Assembly: GCA_036338435.1 (NCBI GenBank)
Contig: JAYZCG010000016.1
Coordinates: 1-31,998, forward strand
DNA: 31,998 nt
Reading direction: 5' to 3'
Origin: JAPYTY01 sp036338435
Lineage (GTDB): Bacteria > Acidobacteriota > UBA6911 > RPQK01 > JADFOI01
Position numbers and translations under genes: made by a program. The notes below the pieces were generated by a model that saw only the letters and a program-made list of their open reading frames with translations, had not been told where the DNA came from and ran no database searches. This document shows positions 17,398 to 25,106 of the stretch, piece after piece (position 1 is the stretch's first letter; every line of letters starts with the position of its first letter).

Positions 17398-17841
17398 ATG
17401 GTTAATCGAGTAACTCTAGTGGGAAGACTCGGCCAAGACCCCGAGATGAGACACACGACCTCAGGCACTCCAGTAACTAATTTTTCTTTGGCAACAAATG
17501 AAAAATGGAAAAATCAGAGTGGCGAACCTCAGGAAAGGACTGAATGGCACAAGGTAGTGACTTGGAATAAGCTAGCCGAAATCTCCAGCCAATATCTTAC
17601 GAAAGGGCAGCTAGTTTTTATCGAGGGGCGCATCCAGACTCGGGAATGGGATGACCGCGATGGAAATAAACGCTACACAACTGAGATTGTAGCCTCAGAT
17701 ATGAAAATGCTTGGTGGACGTGGTGATGCACGTCCCGATGTCACTCCAACTGGAGCGAGCGAGAGCAGTCCCCCACCTAAGGCGAGTGAGAGCAGTCCAA
17801 CTATGGATGTAGGAGTTACTGACGACGACATTCCATTTTAA
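17398..17841 (+). CDS. ssb: Single-stranded DNA-binding protein
   Basis: A 147-residue Ssb. The OB fold covers about residues 1-108 (VNRVTLVGRLGQDPEMR, FSLATNEKW, RTEWHKVVTW, GQLVFIEGRIQTREWDD). A short Gly/Pro/Ser linker and the acidic tip DDDIPF follow; this tip is the hub that binds RecO, PriA, exonuclease I and other partners. GGGGAG ends about 12 bases before the ATG and supports the start. The linker contains a 27-base imperfect direct repeat, listed separately. The stop codon is directly followed by the stop codon of ybgF on the other strand, with no space for a terminator. Confidence 0.97.
   Translation: MVNRVTLVGRLGQDPEMRHTTSGTPVTNFSLATNEKWKNQSGEPQERTEWHKVVTWNKLAEISSQYLTKGQLVFIEGRIQTREWDDRDGNKRYTTEIVASDMKMLGGRGDARPDVTPTGASESSPPPKASESSPTMDVGVTDDDIPF
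17755..17798 (+). repeat. 27-base direct repeat in the ssb linker
   Basis: GCGAGCGAGAGCAGTCC (17755-17771) recurs as GCGAGTGAGAGCAGTCC (17782-17798) with one mismatch and a 27-base period. It encodes two ASESSP units, so the Ssb linker probably grew by a nine-codon duplication. Confidence 0.85.
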
Positions 17842-18681
17842 TCAGGGGGTTTTTTGAAATTCTGCAGTATCAACTCCCAAACGATCGAGGGCCTGAATGG
17901 CTAGAATAGCTTCCTGGGAACCTGGGAAAATCGTTGCTAGTTTTCTCCAGGTCTCTATAGCTTCTAAATTACGTTTAACCCCCTCTTGAGCAGAGCCCTT
18001 TTTAAAATAGGCTGCCGGTGTTTTATCAGCTCGAGGATAGAGGTTGATCGCCTGATCAAATACCTTGATAGCCTCTTCATAAAGGCCCTTTTTGTCGTAA
18101 CAAACTCCTAAATAATAAGAAGCATTATCAGAATATTCACTATCAGGGAAATTTGTAAGGAAATCCTGAAAACCAGCAATAGCTAAATCATAGTTTCCCA
18201 TAAGATAATCATTATAGACAGCGCTATAAATCTGATCAGGGTCTATAGAAGAATCGCTCTCAGGAACCTGTCGTAAAGATTGGACCTGCATCTGACTTTC
18301 TTGTACCGCATGTTGCAGTGCAGCAATGCGATTATTGGTATCATCCCATTTAATACTTAAATTCTGTATCTTTTGTTGGATCTGGGATGTGAAGTCTTCC
18401 TGGTCCTTCTTTTGATCACGCAAGATTTCAGTTAAAGCTTCGAACTGGGAACTTGTGGTGCCTAATTGAACGTTAGTATTTGCCACTTGGTCATTCAATT
18501 GTTCCAAAAGGGACTTTAATATTGCCCCATTCTCATCTCCGCTTTTCTGCAACAGACGCAGTTGGTTCTGCAACTGGAGGATATCATTTTGAAGACGAAT
18601 TAATTCCTCTTCAGTGCCGGCCCACATCCAAGAAGGCAAACCAACCATGACAAAGATTACACTCAATCGTATACACCTCAT
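17842..18681 (-). CDS. ybgF: Tol-Pal system protein YbgF/CpoB
   Basis: A 279-residue periplasmic protein. The signal peptide ends near MWA (about 21). Residues about 25-125 form a heptad-rich Gln/Leu coiled coil, as in the trimerising N-terminus of CpoB. Residues about 150-270 carry tetratricopeptide repeats (YNDYLMGNYDLAIAGFQDF, ASYYLGVCYDKKGLYEEAI, AYFKKGSAQEG). CpoB links Tol-Pal to peptidoglycan synthesis at the division site. It is the last gene of the leftward tol cluster, 105 bases after pal, which is a larger gap than between the other tol genes and leaves room for its own promoter or a processing site. Confidence 0.9.
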   Translation of the reverse strand: MRCIRLSVIFVMVGLPSWMWAGTEEELIRLQNDILQLQNQLRLLQKSGDENGAILKSLLEQLNDQVANTNVQLGTTSSQFEALTEILRDQKKDQEDFTSQIQQKIQNLSIKWDDTNNRIAALQHAVQESQMQVQSLRQVPESDSSIDPDQIYSAVYNDYLMGNYDLAIAGFQDFLTNFPDSEYSDNASYYLGVCYDKKGLYEEAIKVFDQAINLYPRADKTPAAYFKKGSAQEGVKRNLEAIETWRKLATIFPGSQEAILAIQALDRLGVDTAEFQKTP

Positions 18682-18786
18682 GGCAATCTCCTTCCGAAAA
18701 TCCTATTAGTACTCAACCGCGTCTCAAATCAATAACACACACAACAATATTACAGCATTTCCTGGCTGCCCTAGGATCGCTTGTTT

Positions 18787-19563
18787 TCAACGCTTTACTA
18801 TAAAGTGAGCCCGCCGGTTTTGACTAAATGCCGATTCGTTCGATCCCTCAACAAACGGTCTTTCCTCACCTAAAGAAATAGTTTCTAGGCGACCGCCGGA
18901 AACACCTAGCTGAACCAAATAGTCTTTCACAACCTGCGCTCTCCGGTCCCCAAGGGCTAGGTTGTATTCTTCAGTACCACGTTCATCACAGTGGCCCTCA
19001 ATAACAAGATTTGCTTGGACGAATTTCTGAATTACTTGAGCATTAGCCTCCAATACAGTTTTGGACTCGTCCGTTAACTCAGCTTTGTCATAAGGGAAAA
19101 AGATAGGTTTTACCAGACCTTCATCAATAGCTCGTTTCAAACTATCCAGGTCTGTAGAAGTAACAGCGACCTCGACGGACTTAGGTACGACAGTCACTCT
19201 GGTGCTTGATTTGGCATCTCCCCCCGCACCAGTTGCTGTTGCAGTATATGTGGTTGATTCCAAAGGTGATACTACAATAGATCCACTTTTTTCAACATTA
19301 CCTATTCCATTGTCAATCACTACCGAAGTGGCATTGGACGATTGCCATCTCAAAGTAGTCTGATTTTCACGCTCTATAGTGGCAGGCGAAGCTCCTATGC
19401 TCACAGTAGGAGCAGGTTCGGGAGCGGGTTTCTCGACTTGAACCGGTGGAGATTCAGGCACTGGAGCAACCACTGGTGGTTGTTTGCGGCCACAAGAAGA
19501 GACCCCAAGCATAGCAACGACACATAAAGATACGCTCAGATAGAATGTTTTATTTTTCATCAT
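18787..19563 (-). CDS. pal: Peptidoglycan-associated lipoprotein Pal with an added Ig-like domain
   Basis: A 258-residue lipoprotein. The lipobox GVSSC puts the lipid on Cys24. A Pro-rich stretch (30-55) follows, then about 75 residues with an Ig-like beta-sandwich style (PTVSIGASPATI, TLRWQSSNATSVVIDN, STTYTATATG), and finally the OmpA domain (FFPYDKAEL, VIEGHCDERGTEEYNLALGDRRA, RAHFIVKR) that holds peptidoglycan. E. coli Pal is about 173 residues and lacks the Ig-like part. I start at the ATG at 19563 because AAGGA sits 6 bases before it; the in-frame ATG at 19578 would add five residues and consume that site. It is in the tol operon, 41 bases after tolB. Confidence 0.95.
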   Translation of the reverse strand: MMKNKTFYLSVSLCVVAMLGVSSCGRKQPPVVAPVPESPPVQVEKPAPEPAPTVSIGASPATIERENQTTLRWQSSNATSVVIDNGIGNVEKSGSIVVSPLESTTYTATATGAGGDAKSSTRVTVVPKSVEVAVTSTDLDSLKRAIDEGLVKPIFFPYDKAELTDESKTVLEANAQVIQKFVQANLVIEGHCDERGTEEYNLALGDRRAQVVKDYLVQLGVSGGRLETISLGEERPFVEGSNESAFSQNRRAHFIVKR

Positions 19564-19604
19564 AATATTTCCTTCCATTTAAGTAATTAAATCACCTTAG
19601 TTCT

Positions 19605-21023
19605 CTACGGTCTTTCTGCCTCCTGCAGGCCTTCTCCCTCCTGCATTTTTTCTGCTAATCCTTCTGTTTCTTCATCAGAAACTTCTTCTATAGTTTCCTC
19701 TATGGCCACATACCCAGCCCAAGCAGGTGAATCATTAGCGCCGTACCTCGTTACTTGCCTTGAATTGTTGCCGTCAGCATTCATCACAAAAATTTGCTTT
19801 GTCCCTGTGCGCGTGCTCTGGTATACAATGTGTCGTCCATCTGGAGACCAATGTGGACTCTCGTTATCTCCGCGACCAGAACTAAGTTGGAAAATTTTCC
19901 CTGTCGCCACCTCAATTACATAGATATCGTGCTTCCATTGTGTTGGCGCCTGCCAGGAATAAACGATAAAACGTCCATCTGGAGACCAATCAGGACTATC
20001 GCAATGCCCCCCCTCTTTCATCAAACGTTGGACATTTGACCCATCAACATCCATGACCCACAATTGTGGAGAGCCACTTCGATCGGAGATAAATGCAATC
20101 TGCTGGGTCGTAGGGCTCCAGGTTGGAGAGGTGTCAATGCCCGGGTGATTACTCAGATTTCTTAACTCTACACCATCAACATCGGCCACATATATTTCCG
20201 CATCTTGTCGTTCTGGACGTCGACCAGAAAATGCAATCATCTTACCGTCAGATGAAAAAGCTGGGGATGATACATAGGATGATGGAACTGGTAACACGGT
20301 TCTTCCGCCCTGCAGACCCTGAACCCATAATTCCCACTTAGCTGTACCAGGAAGAGTCGTTACAAAAGCTAATTTTTCATTGTCAAAAGACCATGCAGGA
20401 AACTTATTGATTCCGCCATTAGCGGTAACACTACGCTGATTACGACCATCGTAGTCCATCACGTGCACCTCTTTGCTCTCACCTTTTAGAGACGTAAAGG
20501 CAATTTGAGCCCTCGCAACCCCCTGGCTAGTACCAGCCGATAATTGGAAAACCACCTGATCTGCAAACTCATGTGCCACTCGTTGGACAAAGGAGCTATC
20601 GGGTATAGTATAGCGTTTCCCTAAGACCTGTTGATGTGTCTTGACATCGTATAAATAGGCTTCCACCATTGCCAAGGATCGGTCTACCTGGAGGTTGCCA
20701 AAGATTAAGAAGTCCACATCCAAAGTGGGTACCTGCCAATTATCAAAGTTCACGTCTACAGGAAATCGGAGAGGTTTTAATGGGTAAAAGCTTTTGGAGG
20801 GAATCTCGAAAAAAGCTGAGAACTCTAAGTCCTCCAAAAGTACTTGATTGAAATTATCTGCAACAGATTGGACATCTGCCGTGGCCACAGTCCGCGGCAC
20901 AAAACTTACCACTGCCAGTTTCGTGTCTTCTCGAGGGCTTGGGTAAATTACTATATCGGACTGCTGAGCTTGGAGTAGCGTTTCTACAAAGGCCAAGCAG
21001 CAAATTACAAGTATTCTTTTCAT
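19605..21023 (-). CDS. tolB: Tol-Pal system protein TolB
   Basis: A 472-residue periplasmic protein with a signal peptide (cleavage near LQA, about 19). The N-terminal alpha/beta domain (about 25-165) is followed by a six-bladed beta-propeller with WD40-like PD40 repeats of the form FPAWSFDNEKLAFVT, SPTWSPTTQQIAFIS, SPDWSPDGRFIVYS, SPHWSPDGRHIVYQ. The propeller binds Pal, and the N-terminus contacts TolA. After the last blade comes an extension of about 33 residues, very rich in Glu (VAIEETIEEVSDEETEG and on), which E. coli TolB lacks. It is the fourth gene of the cluster, 13 bases after tolA. Confidence 0.96.
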   Translation of the reverse strand: MKRILVICCLAFVETLLQAQQSDIVIYPSPREDTKLAVVSFVPRTVATADVQSVADNFNQVLLEDLEFSAFFEIPSKSFYPLKPLRFPVDVNFDNWQVPTLDVDFLIFGNLQVDRSLAMVEAYLYDVKTHQQVLGKRYTIPDSSFVQRVAHEFADQVVFQLSAGTSQGVARAQIAFTSLKGESKEVHVMDYDGRNQRSVTANGGINKFPAWSFDNEKLAFVTTLPGTAKWELWVQGLQGGRTVLPVPSSYVSSPAFSSDGKMIAFSGRRPERQDAEIYVADVDGVELRNLSNHPGIDTSPTWSPTTQQIAFISDRSGSPQLWVMDVDGSNVQRLMKEGGHCDSPDWSPDGRFIVYSWQAPTQWKHDIYVIEVATGKIFQLSSGRGDNESPHWSPDGRHIVYQSTRTGTKQIFVMNADGNNSRQVTRYGANDSPAWAGYVAIEETIEEVSDEETEGLAEKMQEGEGLQEAERP

Positions 21024-21036
21024 TAACCTATCTCAT

Positions 21037-21816
21037 CTATCTCGGAGGATACTTGAAATGGGCAACAAACGTTACCCTTTTCTGTCTAAATTCAGAGGGC
21101 AGAGGGGGCAGCGGCCCGCTGGCTTGAACCGCTCTCTCAGCAGCCAAATCTACGCTGCGAATTCCACTTTTTTGTTCAATTGCAATACTTCCTATATTGC
21201 CATTAGAGCTGATCTCAAAACTGATCGTTGTTTGAACCGGCTGCGCTAATGGGCCCAAGGAGGTTTTTAGCCAATTTTGCCCTACCCGTTGTTCTACCTG
21301 GCGAACATACCATGAATTCATCACTCCCTGACCTACGCCAGCACCAATAGTGACTCCCTGACCTCCTCCAAATCCACCTCCAGCACCCTGTTCTCCGCCT
21401 CTGGCACCACCACTGCCTGCCTCCGGAATCTGTGGAATTGTACCAGGCGTCGGTGTCTGCGTACGGGGGTTTGAAGAAAGCATTTTCGAAACAGATTTTT
21501 GCTCAAAGGTTTCTTGGTCTGTCTCACTTTCAGGAACAGATTCTTTTGCCGGAAGAAGAGCTTCAGGCTTGGGAACAATAGAGGGCTTGTACATCCCAGT
21601 TCCGCCACTTGCTTCAGATAAAAGACCAACCGTTACGAAACTATTTCCTTGTCCGCCGCCAGGACCAGTTCCAATTAAAACGGGGTTGCTAGCTGGAAGT
21701 AGTTCAACCACAAAGACAAATGTCAGAAATAAGCAAAGATGCCCCACTGCAGAAACGATATAAGACAGCCTATAGCTTTCCATATTTACGTGCGCCCTTA
21801 ATAGTCGTTGAACCAT
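21037..21816 (-). CDS. tolA: TolA/TonB-type energy transducer of the Tol system
   Basis: A 259-residue protein with one N-terminal TM helix (about 19-41) containing the S-x3-H pattern (S22, H26) that TonB and TolA use to couple to their motor. A Pro/Glu/Gln linker and a Gly-rich stretch (about 133-160) follow, then a TonB_C/TolA_C-like domain (WYVRQVEQRVGQNWL, VQTTISFEISSNGNIGSIAIEQKSG, AERAVQASGPLPPLP). Position between tolR and tolB marks it as TolA, although the C-terminal fold is closer to generic TonB_C, as is common outside Proteobacteria. The start at 21816 has no good ribosome binding site; an ATG at 21783, just before the TM helix, is an alternative. The linker is far shorter than the long helix of E. 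coli TolA. Confidence 0.88.
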   Translation of the reverse strand: MVQRLLRAHVNMESYRLSYIVSAVGHLCLFLTFVFVVELLPASNPVLIGTGPGGGQGNSFVTVGLLSEASGGTGMYKPSIVPKPEALLPAKESVPESETDQETFEQKSVSKMLSSNPRTQTPTPGTIPQIPEAGSGGARGGEQGAGGGFGGGQGVTIGAGVGQGVMNSWYVRQVEQRVGQNWLKTSLGPLAQPVQTTISFEISSNGNIGSIAIEQKSGIRSVDLAAERAVQASGPLPPLPSEFRQKRVTFVAHFKYPPR

Positions 21817-21828
21817 AATTAAAGTGCG

Positions 21829-22245
21829 TCAATCTTGCACATACGGCTTGGTCACCAAATTAATGCGATCGTATCCTGAGATCCTCACCTCATCAACTAC
21901 AGAGACTATGGTCTTCCAACGTACATCTTCGTCTGCGCGCAAAAAAATCGGCTCCTCGCTGTCGCCAATCTCCTGTCGTAACCATGTGCCAAGTTCGTTA
22001 AAATTAACTGGGTCCGAACGATAAAATAGCAGTTCATCTCGACTAATGGTTATCACCGCACGCTTCTCAGGGTCTATTGCCCTAACCATTCGCGTCTGAG
22101 GGAGATTAACTTCAACCCCGGTCTGAAGAATAGGAGCAGTCACCATAAATATGACGAGCAACACCAAAACAACATCAACCAAAGGGGTTATGTTTATCCC
22201 CGACATGGAAGGCCGCGTAGGGCCCTGAAGATTTGAAATTGACAT
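21829..22245 (-). CDS. tolR: TolR/ExbD biopolymer transport protein
   Basis: A 138-residue inner-membrane protein with one TM helix (about 23-43). The proton-path Asp is D24 in ITPLVDVVLVLLVIF, equivalent to the essential Asp of E. coli TolR. The periplasmic part (about 45-138) ends in the usual alpha/beta domain with VDEVRISGYDRINLVT. With TolQ it forms the motor that uses the proton gradient to energise TolA. It starts 11 bases after tolQ and ends 12 bases before tolA. Confidence 0.95.
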   Translation of the reverse strand: MSISNLQGPTRPSMSGINITPLVDVVLVLLVIFMVTAPILQTGVEVNLPQTRMVRAIDPEKRAVITISRDELLFYRSDPVNFNELGTWLRQEIGDSEEPIFLRADEDVRWKTIVSVVDEVRISGYDRINLVTKPYVQD

Positions 22246-22256
22246 CCCTAATGAAC

Positions 22257-22988
22257 TTAAAAACTCCGTTCTATAGTGTTTAAAAATTCCACTGAAAAAT
22301 CGTCTATCGTCACACCCAACACTTTCAGTCGATCGATAAAATAATTGTAGGCAATCACTGCTGGGATTGCTGCAAAAAGACCGCCCGCTGTAGCAACCAA
22401 GGCCTCACTAATCCCTGGGGCTACGGCCTGTATTGTACTGACAGAACCCTCACCCAAACCTTGGAATGCATTGATGATTCCAATAACAGTACCGAGCAAT
22501 CCAATAAAGGGCGTCACTGTTCCCGTGGTTGCCAGCCACGAAAGTGAATCTTCGAGCATAGTCATTTCTGTTTGGGCTGACTTTTGAAGCGTGCGTTGCA
22601 GTCCATCAAGGCTCTTTGAAATGCCTTTCATGTCAGATTCTTCGAAAGTATCACTAGAGGAGGGGTCCGTTTTAAGCTGATAGTTCAATTCTTCGTATCC
22701 CCTTTTAAAAATTCCCGCTAGGGGAGACTGTGAATAGGATTGACATTCACGATACAATTTAGAGAGGCTGGTCGATTTTCTAAAAAGACCGTAAAATTCC
22801 TGAGATTGTTGAGTAACCTCTTGGTAAAAGCGTACTTTCTTAAAAATAATAGCCCACGAAACGATTGAGAATGCCAACAGGACAATGAGCACTGCTTGGC
22901 CTATTGGTCCGCTGCCGACCACTAGTGACCAGAATCCTCCAAAATATTCTTGAGCTAGAAAAAGCATGACTCCTGACTCGTTTGGCAC
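22257..22988 (-). CDS. tolQ: TolQ/ExbB/MotA-type proton channel protein
   Basis: A 243-residue inner-membrane protein with three TM helices: about 28-50 (LIVLLAFSIVSWAIIF), 150-172 (GTVTPFIGLLGTVIGIINAF) and 192-218 (GISEALVATAGGLFAAIPAVIAYNYF), with a large cytoplasmic loop between the first two. This is the TolQ plan; together with TolR it makes the motor of the Tol-Pal complex. The frame opens at GTG 22988; an in-frame ATG seven codons later (22967) has AGGAG just before it but only 2 bases away. It is the first gene of the leftward operon. Confidence 0.94.
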   Translation of the reverse strand: MPNESGVMLFLAQEYFGGFWSLVVGSGPIGQAVLIVLLAFSIVSWAIIFKKVRFYQEVTQQSQEFYGLFRKSTSLSKLYRECQSYSQSPLAGIFKRGYEELNYQLKTDPSSSDTFEESDMKGISKSLDGLQRTLQKSAQTEMTMLEDSLSWLATTGTVTPFIGLLGTVIGIINAFQGLGEGSVSTIQAVAPGISEALVATAGGLFAAIPAVIAYNYFIDRLKVLGVTIDDFSVEFLNTIERSF

Positions 22989-23158
22989 GCTTGATTGTAC
23001 CTGACAGCGCGCTCAGATACTATACGTTCGACAGGTGTGTTTTTTCTGACAACCACTTTACAGCCTGATTTGCTCTTTTTATAGACATTTACTTTTCTGC
23101 CTGGGCTCCGGCTGTATATTAAATGTCCCTACATGTACCTGTACCTGCACAAGGAGGG

Positions 23159-23174
23159 AAGGGGAGTTCCCCTT
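23159..23174 (+). promoter_or_regulatory. Perfect hairpin masking a ribosome binding site
   Basis: AAGGGG (23159-23164), loop AGTT, CCCCTT (23169-23174). The 5' arm contains the GGGGAG that would be the Shine-Dalgarno sequence, 8 bases before the ATG at 23175. If transcribed, the fold would hide the site, and translation would need it opened. It lacks a T-tract, so it is not a terminator. Confidence 0.4.
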
Positions 23175-23291
23175 ATGCTCCATAACTCCACCAAAAAAGC
23201 ATATTGGTTACTGACTAAAAGACTATCTGCCCAGAAGAACTGTCCCGTGGTTGAAGTTAGAAGACACCTCCCTCGTGTAGACTATTTTTGA
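23175..23291 (+). CDS. Possible 38-residue small protein upstream of recN
   Basis: ATG at 23175 to TGA at 23289-23291. The frame stays open further upstream, with an in-frame ATG at 23133 (52 residues), but only the 23175 start has a strong Shine-Dalgarno sequence (GGGGAG, 8 bases before). The product is basic and soluble (starts MLHNSTKKAYW, ends HLPRVDYF) with no motif I recognise. It may be a regulatory ORF or simply chance openness. Confidence 0.25.
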   Translation: MLHNSTKKAYWLLTKRLSAQKNCPVVEVRRHLPRVDYF

Positions 23292-23359
23292 CGCTGAGAC
23301 TATCCAAAGAAATAGACCGAATAGGGACTCGTCCTTCTGGTTAAATTATTTAGGTTGCT

Positions 23360-25039
23360 ATGCTGAAATTTATATCGATTGAAAATTTTGCCCTCATCGA
23401 TCGGCTCGAGGTAGAGTTTCTTCCAGGACTCAACGTCATTACAGGAGAAACGGGATCTGGAAAATCAATTTTGGTGGATGCCGTAGGTCTATTAACGGGG
23501 AATCGTGCTTCTCAAGAAATGATTCGCCAAGGCTATGAAAGAGCCAAAGTAGAGGGGGTGTTCGATCTTTCAAGCCACCATCCGGCACACTCCATTCTCC
23601 ATGACGCGGGAATTACTATAGAGAATAATGAGCTTATTGTTCGGCGAGAAATCACAGCATCAGGCAGCAACAAAGTTTTTGTCAATAATGCCCTAACCCC
23701 TTTGACGGCTCTTGCTGAGCTTGGAGCTTTGCTGGTTGATATCCACGGACAGCACGAACAACAGCATCTCCTGCAGCCCTCGATGCAACTCGATTTTCTA
23801 GATGCCTTCGGGGACAACAGCGCTCAGGTATCAAAAGTCGCTGAATGCTTCCATAAGCTTTCCCGCGTTCGATCAGAAATCCATCAACTGAAGGCCACTG
23901 AGCAGGAAAAATTGGGCCGGATGGATGCTTTGTTATTTGAGATCGATGACATTCGCAAACTACAACTGCGACCTGACTTGGACATCGAGTTAGAAAATGA
24001 AAGACGTCTCTTGGCCAGTGCTGAAAACCGTGCACAGTATTCACATCAGGCATATCAAATGCTGTACGGAGAAGAGCATTCCTCATTAAGTTGTCTCCAT
24101 GGTGCAGAAAAAACCCTCGATGATCTCGTAACATTGGATCCGGACCAGGAATCAGTCGTGCTCAAAGTTCGTGAATTGAGATATCTGTTGGAAGAGATCG
24201 CCTTATACCTACGCGATTACAGCACCAATATTCAACCTAGCTCGGCTCGCCTAGAAGAAGTAGAAGGACGACTCTCAGAGATCCAAAAAGCTCGCCATCG
24301 ATATGGAGATTCCGTCAATGAAATTCTAGCTCACCTCGAAAAAATTCAACTTGAGGTTAAGAGCATAACGGATCAGGAAAACCACATGGCCTCACTTCAA
24401 AGAGAAGAAGAGGCCGTCAGATCAGCATATCTCGGCCTAGCAGATCGCCTCTCCCAGAGCCGTCATCGTAGCGCAGAGGAGCTTGGCCAGCGAGTTCAAA
24501 GGGAACTGGTCGCCCTTAATATGGAAGGTGTCATTTTTAGGATTGAAATCACTACTGATGCAAATCAACTTCTGGAGAAAGGAATAGACCACGTCCAATT
24601 TCTTTTTAGCGCTAATCCGGGTGAAAGCCCACAACCTTTAGCCAAAATTGCTTCGGGAGGTGAACTGTCACGCACAATCCTCGCTCTCAAATCCATTCTC
24701 ACTCTGGAGGATTACTCCAAAATTGTAGTCTTCGATGAGGTGGACAGCGGCATTGGGGGGCACGTGGCTTCAAGTGTCGGAGACCGTTTAACACGTTTGT
24801 CTGCCGACCACCAAGTTCTCTGCGTAACCCATCTTCCGCAAATCGCATCCTGTGCGTCCCAGCATTTTCATGTAGACAAAACACAAAGTGGAAACCGGAC
24901 TATCATTTCCGTTACTCATCTCCAAAAAAAGGACCGCGTTGAGGAAATTGCCAGAATGATGGCTGGGCATTCCATGACTGTGACCACTAGGGCCCATGCC
25001 TCAGAATTGTTGGAAAGAGCTAATCACCCAGCCTCCTAG
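23360..25039 (+). CDS. recN: DNA repair protein RecN
   Basis: A 559-residue SMC-like ATPase. Walker A GETGSGKS is at residues 29-36 after the typical opening LKFISIENFALIDRLEVEF. RecN-specific text follows: VDIHGQHEQQHLL (about 130-142). A coiled-coil region spans about 150-350. The C-terminal ATPase half has the signature ASGGELSRTILALK, Walker B VVFDEVDSGIGG and VTHLPQIAS. RecN acts on double-strand breaks, tethering and organising DNA ends before RecA repair. It is the first gene of a rightward set with miaB and the DUF151 gene; miaB starts 67 bases later. No recognisable LexA box is seen. Confidence 0.97.
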   Translation: MLKFISIENFALIDRLEVEFLPGLNVITGETGSGKSILVDAVGLLTGNRASQEMIRQGYERAKVEGVFDLSSHHPAHSILHDAGITIENNELIVRREITASGSNKVFVNNALTPLTALAELGALLVDIHGQHEQQHLLQPSMQLDFLDAFGDNSAQVSKVAECFHKLSRVRSEIHQLKATEQEKLGRMDALLFEIDDIRKLQLRPDLDIELENERRLLASAENRAQYSHQAYQMLYGEEHSSLSCLHGAEKTLDDLVTLDPDQESVVLKVRELRYLLEEIALYLRDYSTNIQPSSARLEEVEGRLSEIQKARHRYGDSVNEILAHLEKIQLEVKSITDQENHMASLQREEEAVRSAYLGLADRLSQSRHRSAEELGQRVQRELVALNMEGVIFRIEITTDANQLLEKGIDHVQFLFSANPGESPQPLAKIASGGELSRTILALKSILTLEDYSKIVVFDEVDSGIGGHVASSVGDRLTRLSADHQVLCVTHLPQIASCASQHFHVDKTQSGNRTIISVTHLQKKDRVEEIARMMAGHSMTVTTRAHASELLERANHPAS

Positions 25040-25106
25040 GATCAATTCTTTACTATTTGTATCCGGCTTCTCAAGTTAGATAGAATGAGCAGCTAGGATT
25101 TGAATA

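Larger units (their letters stand above)
22989..23359. other. Divergent intergenic region between tolQ and recN
   Basis: A 371-base region between two divergently transcribed genes. It holds TGTACC/TGCACC-like short repeats (23134-23150), a purine-rich run AAGGAGGGAAGGGGAG (23151-23166), a perfect hairpin at 23159-23174, a possible 38-codon ORF (23175-23291) and a TTGACG at 23288-23293 that could serve as a -35 for recN, though no matching -10 is clear. A TATAGT on the minus strand near 23018-23023 could be a -10 for tolQ. I found no tRNA or recognised small RNA. Confidence 0.6.

Noticed and set aside
22989..23359. 6S RNA, tRNA or other structured RNA gene in the tolQ-recN gap
   Set aside because: Apart from one short perfect hairpin I could not fold an extended conserved structure or find any tRNA T-loop pattern.
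23533..24134. Long minus-strand open frames inside recN
   Set aside because: They lie antisense to a gene with clear motifs, have no ribosome binding site and resemble no family.
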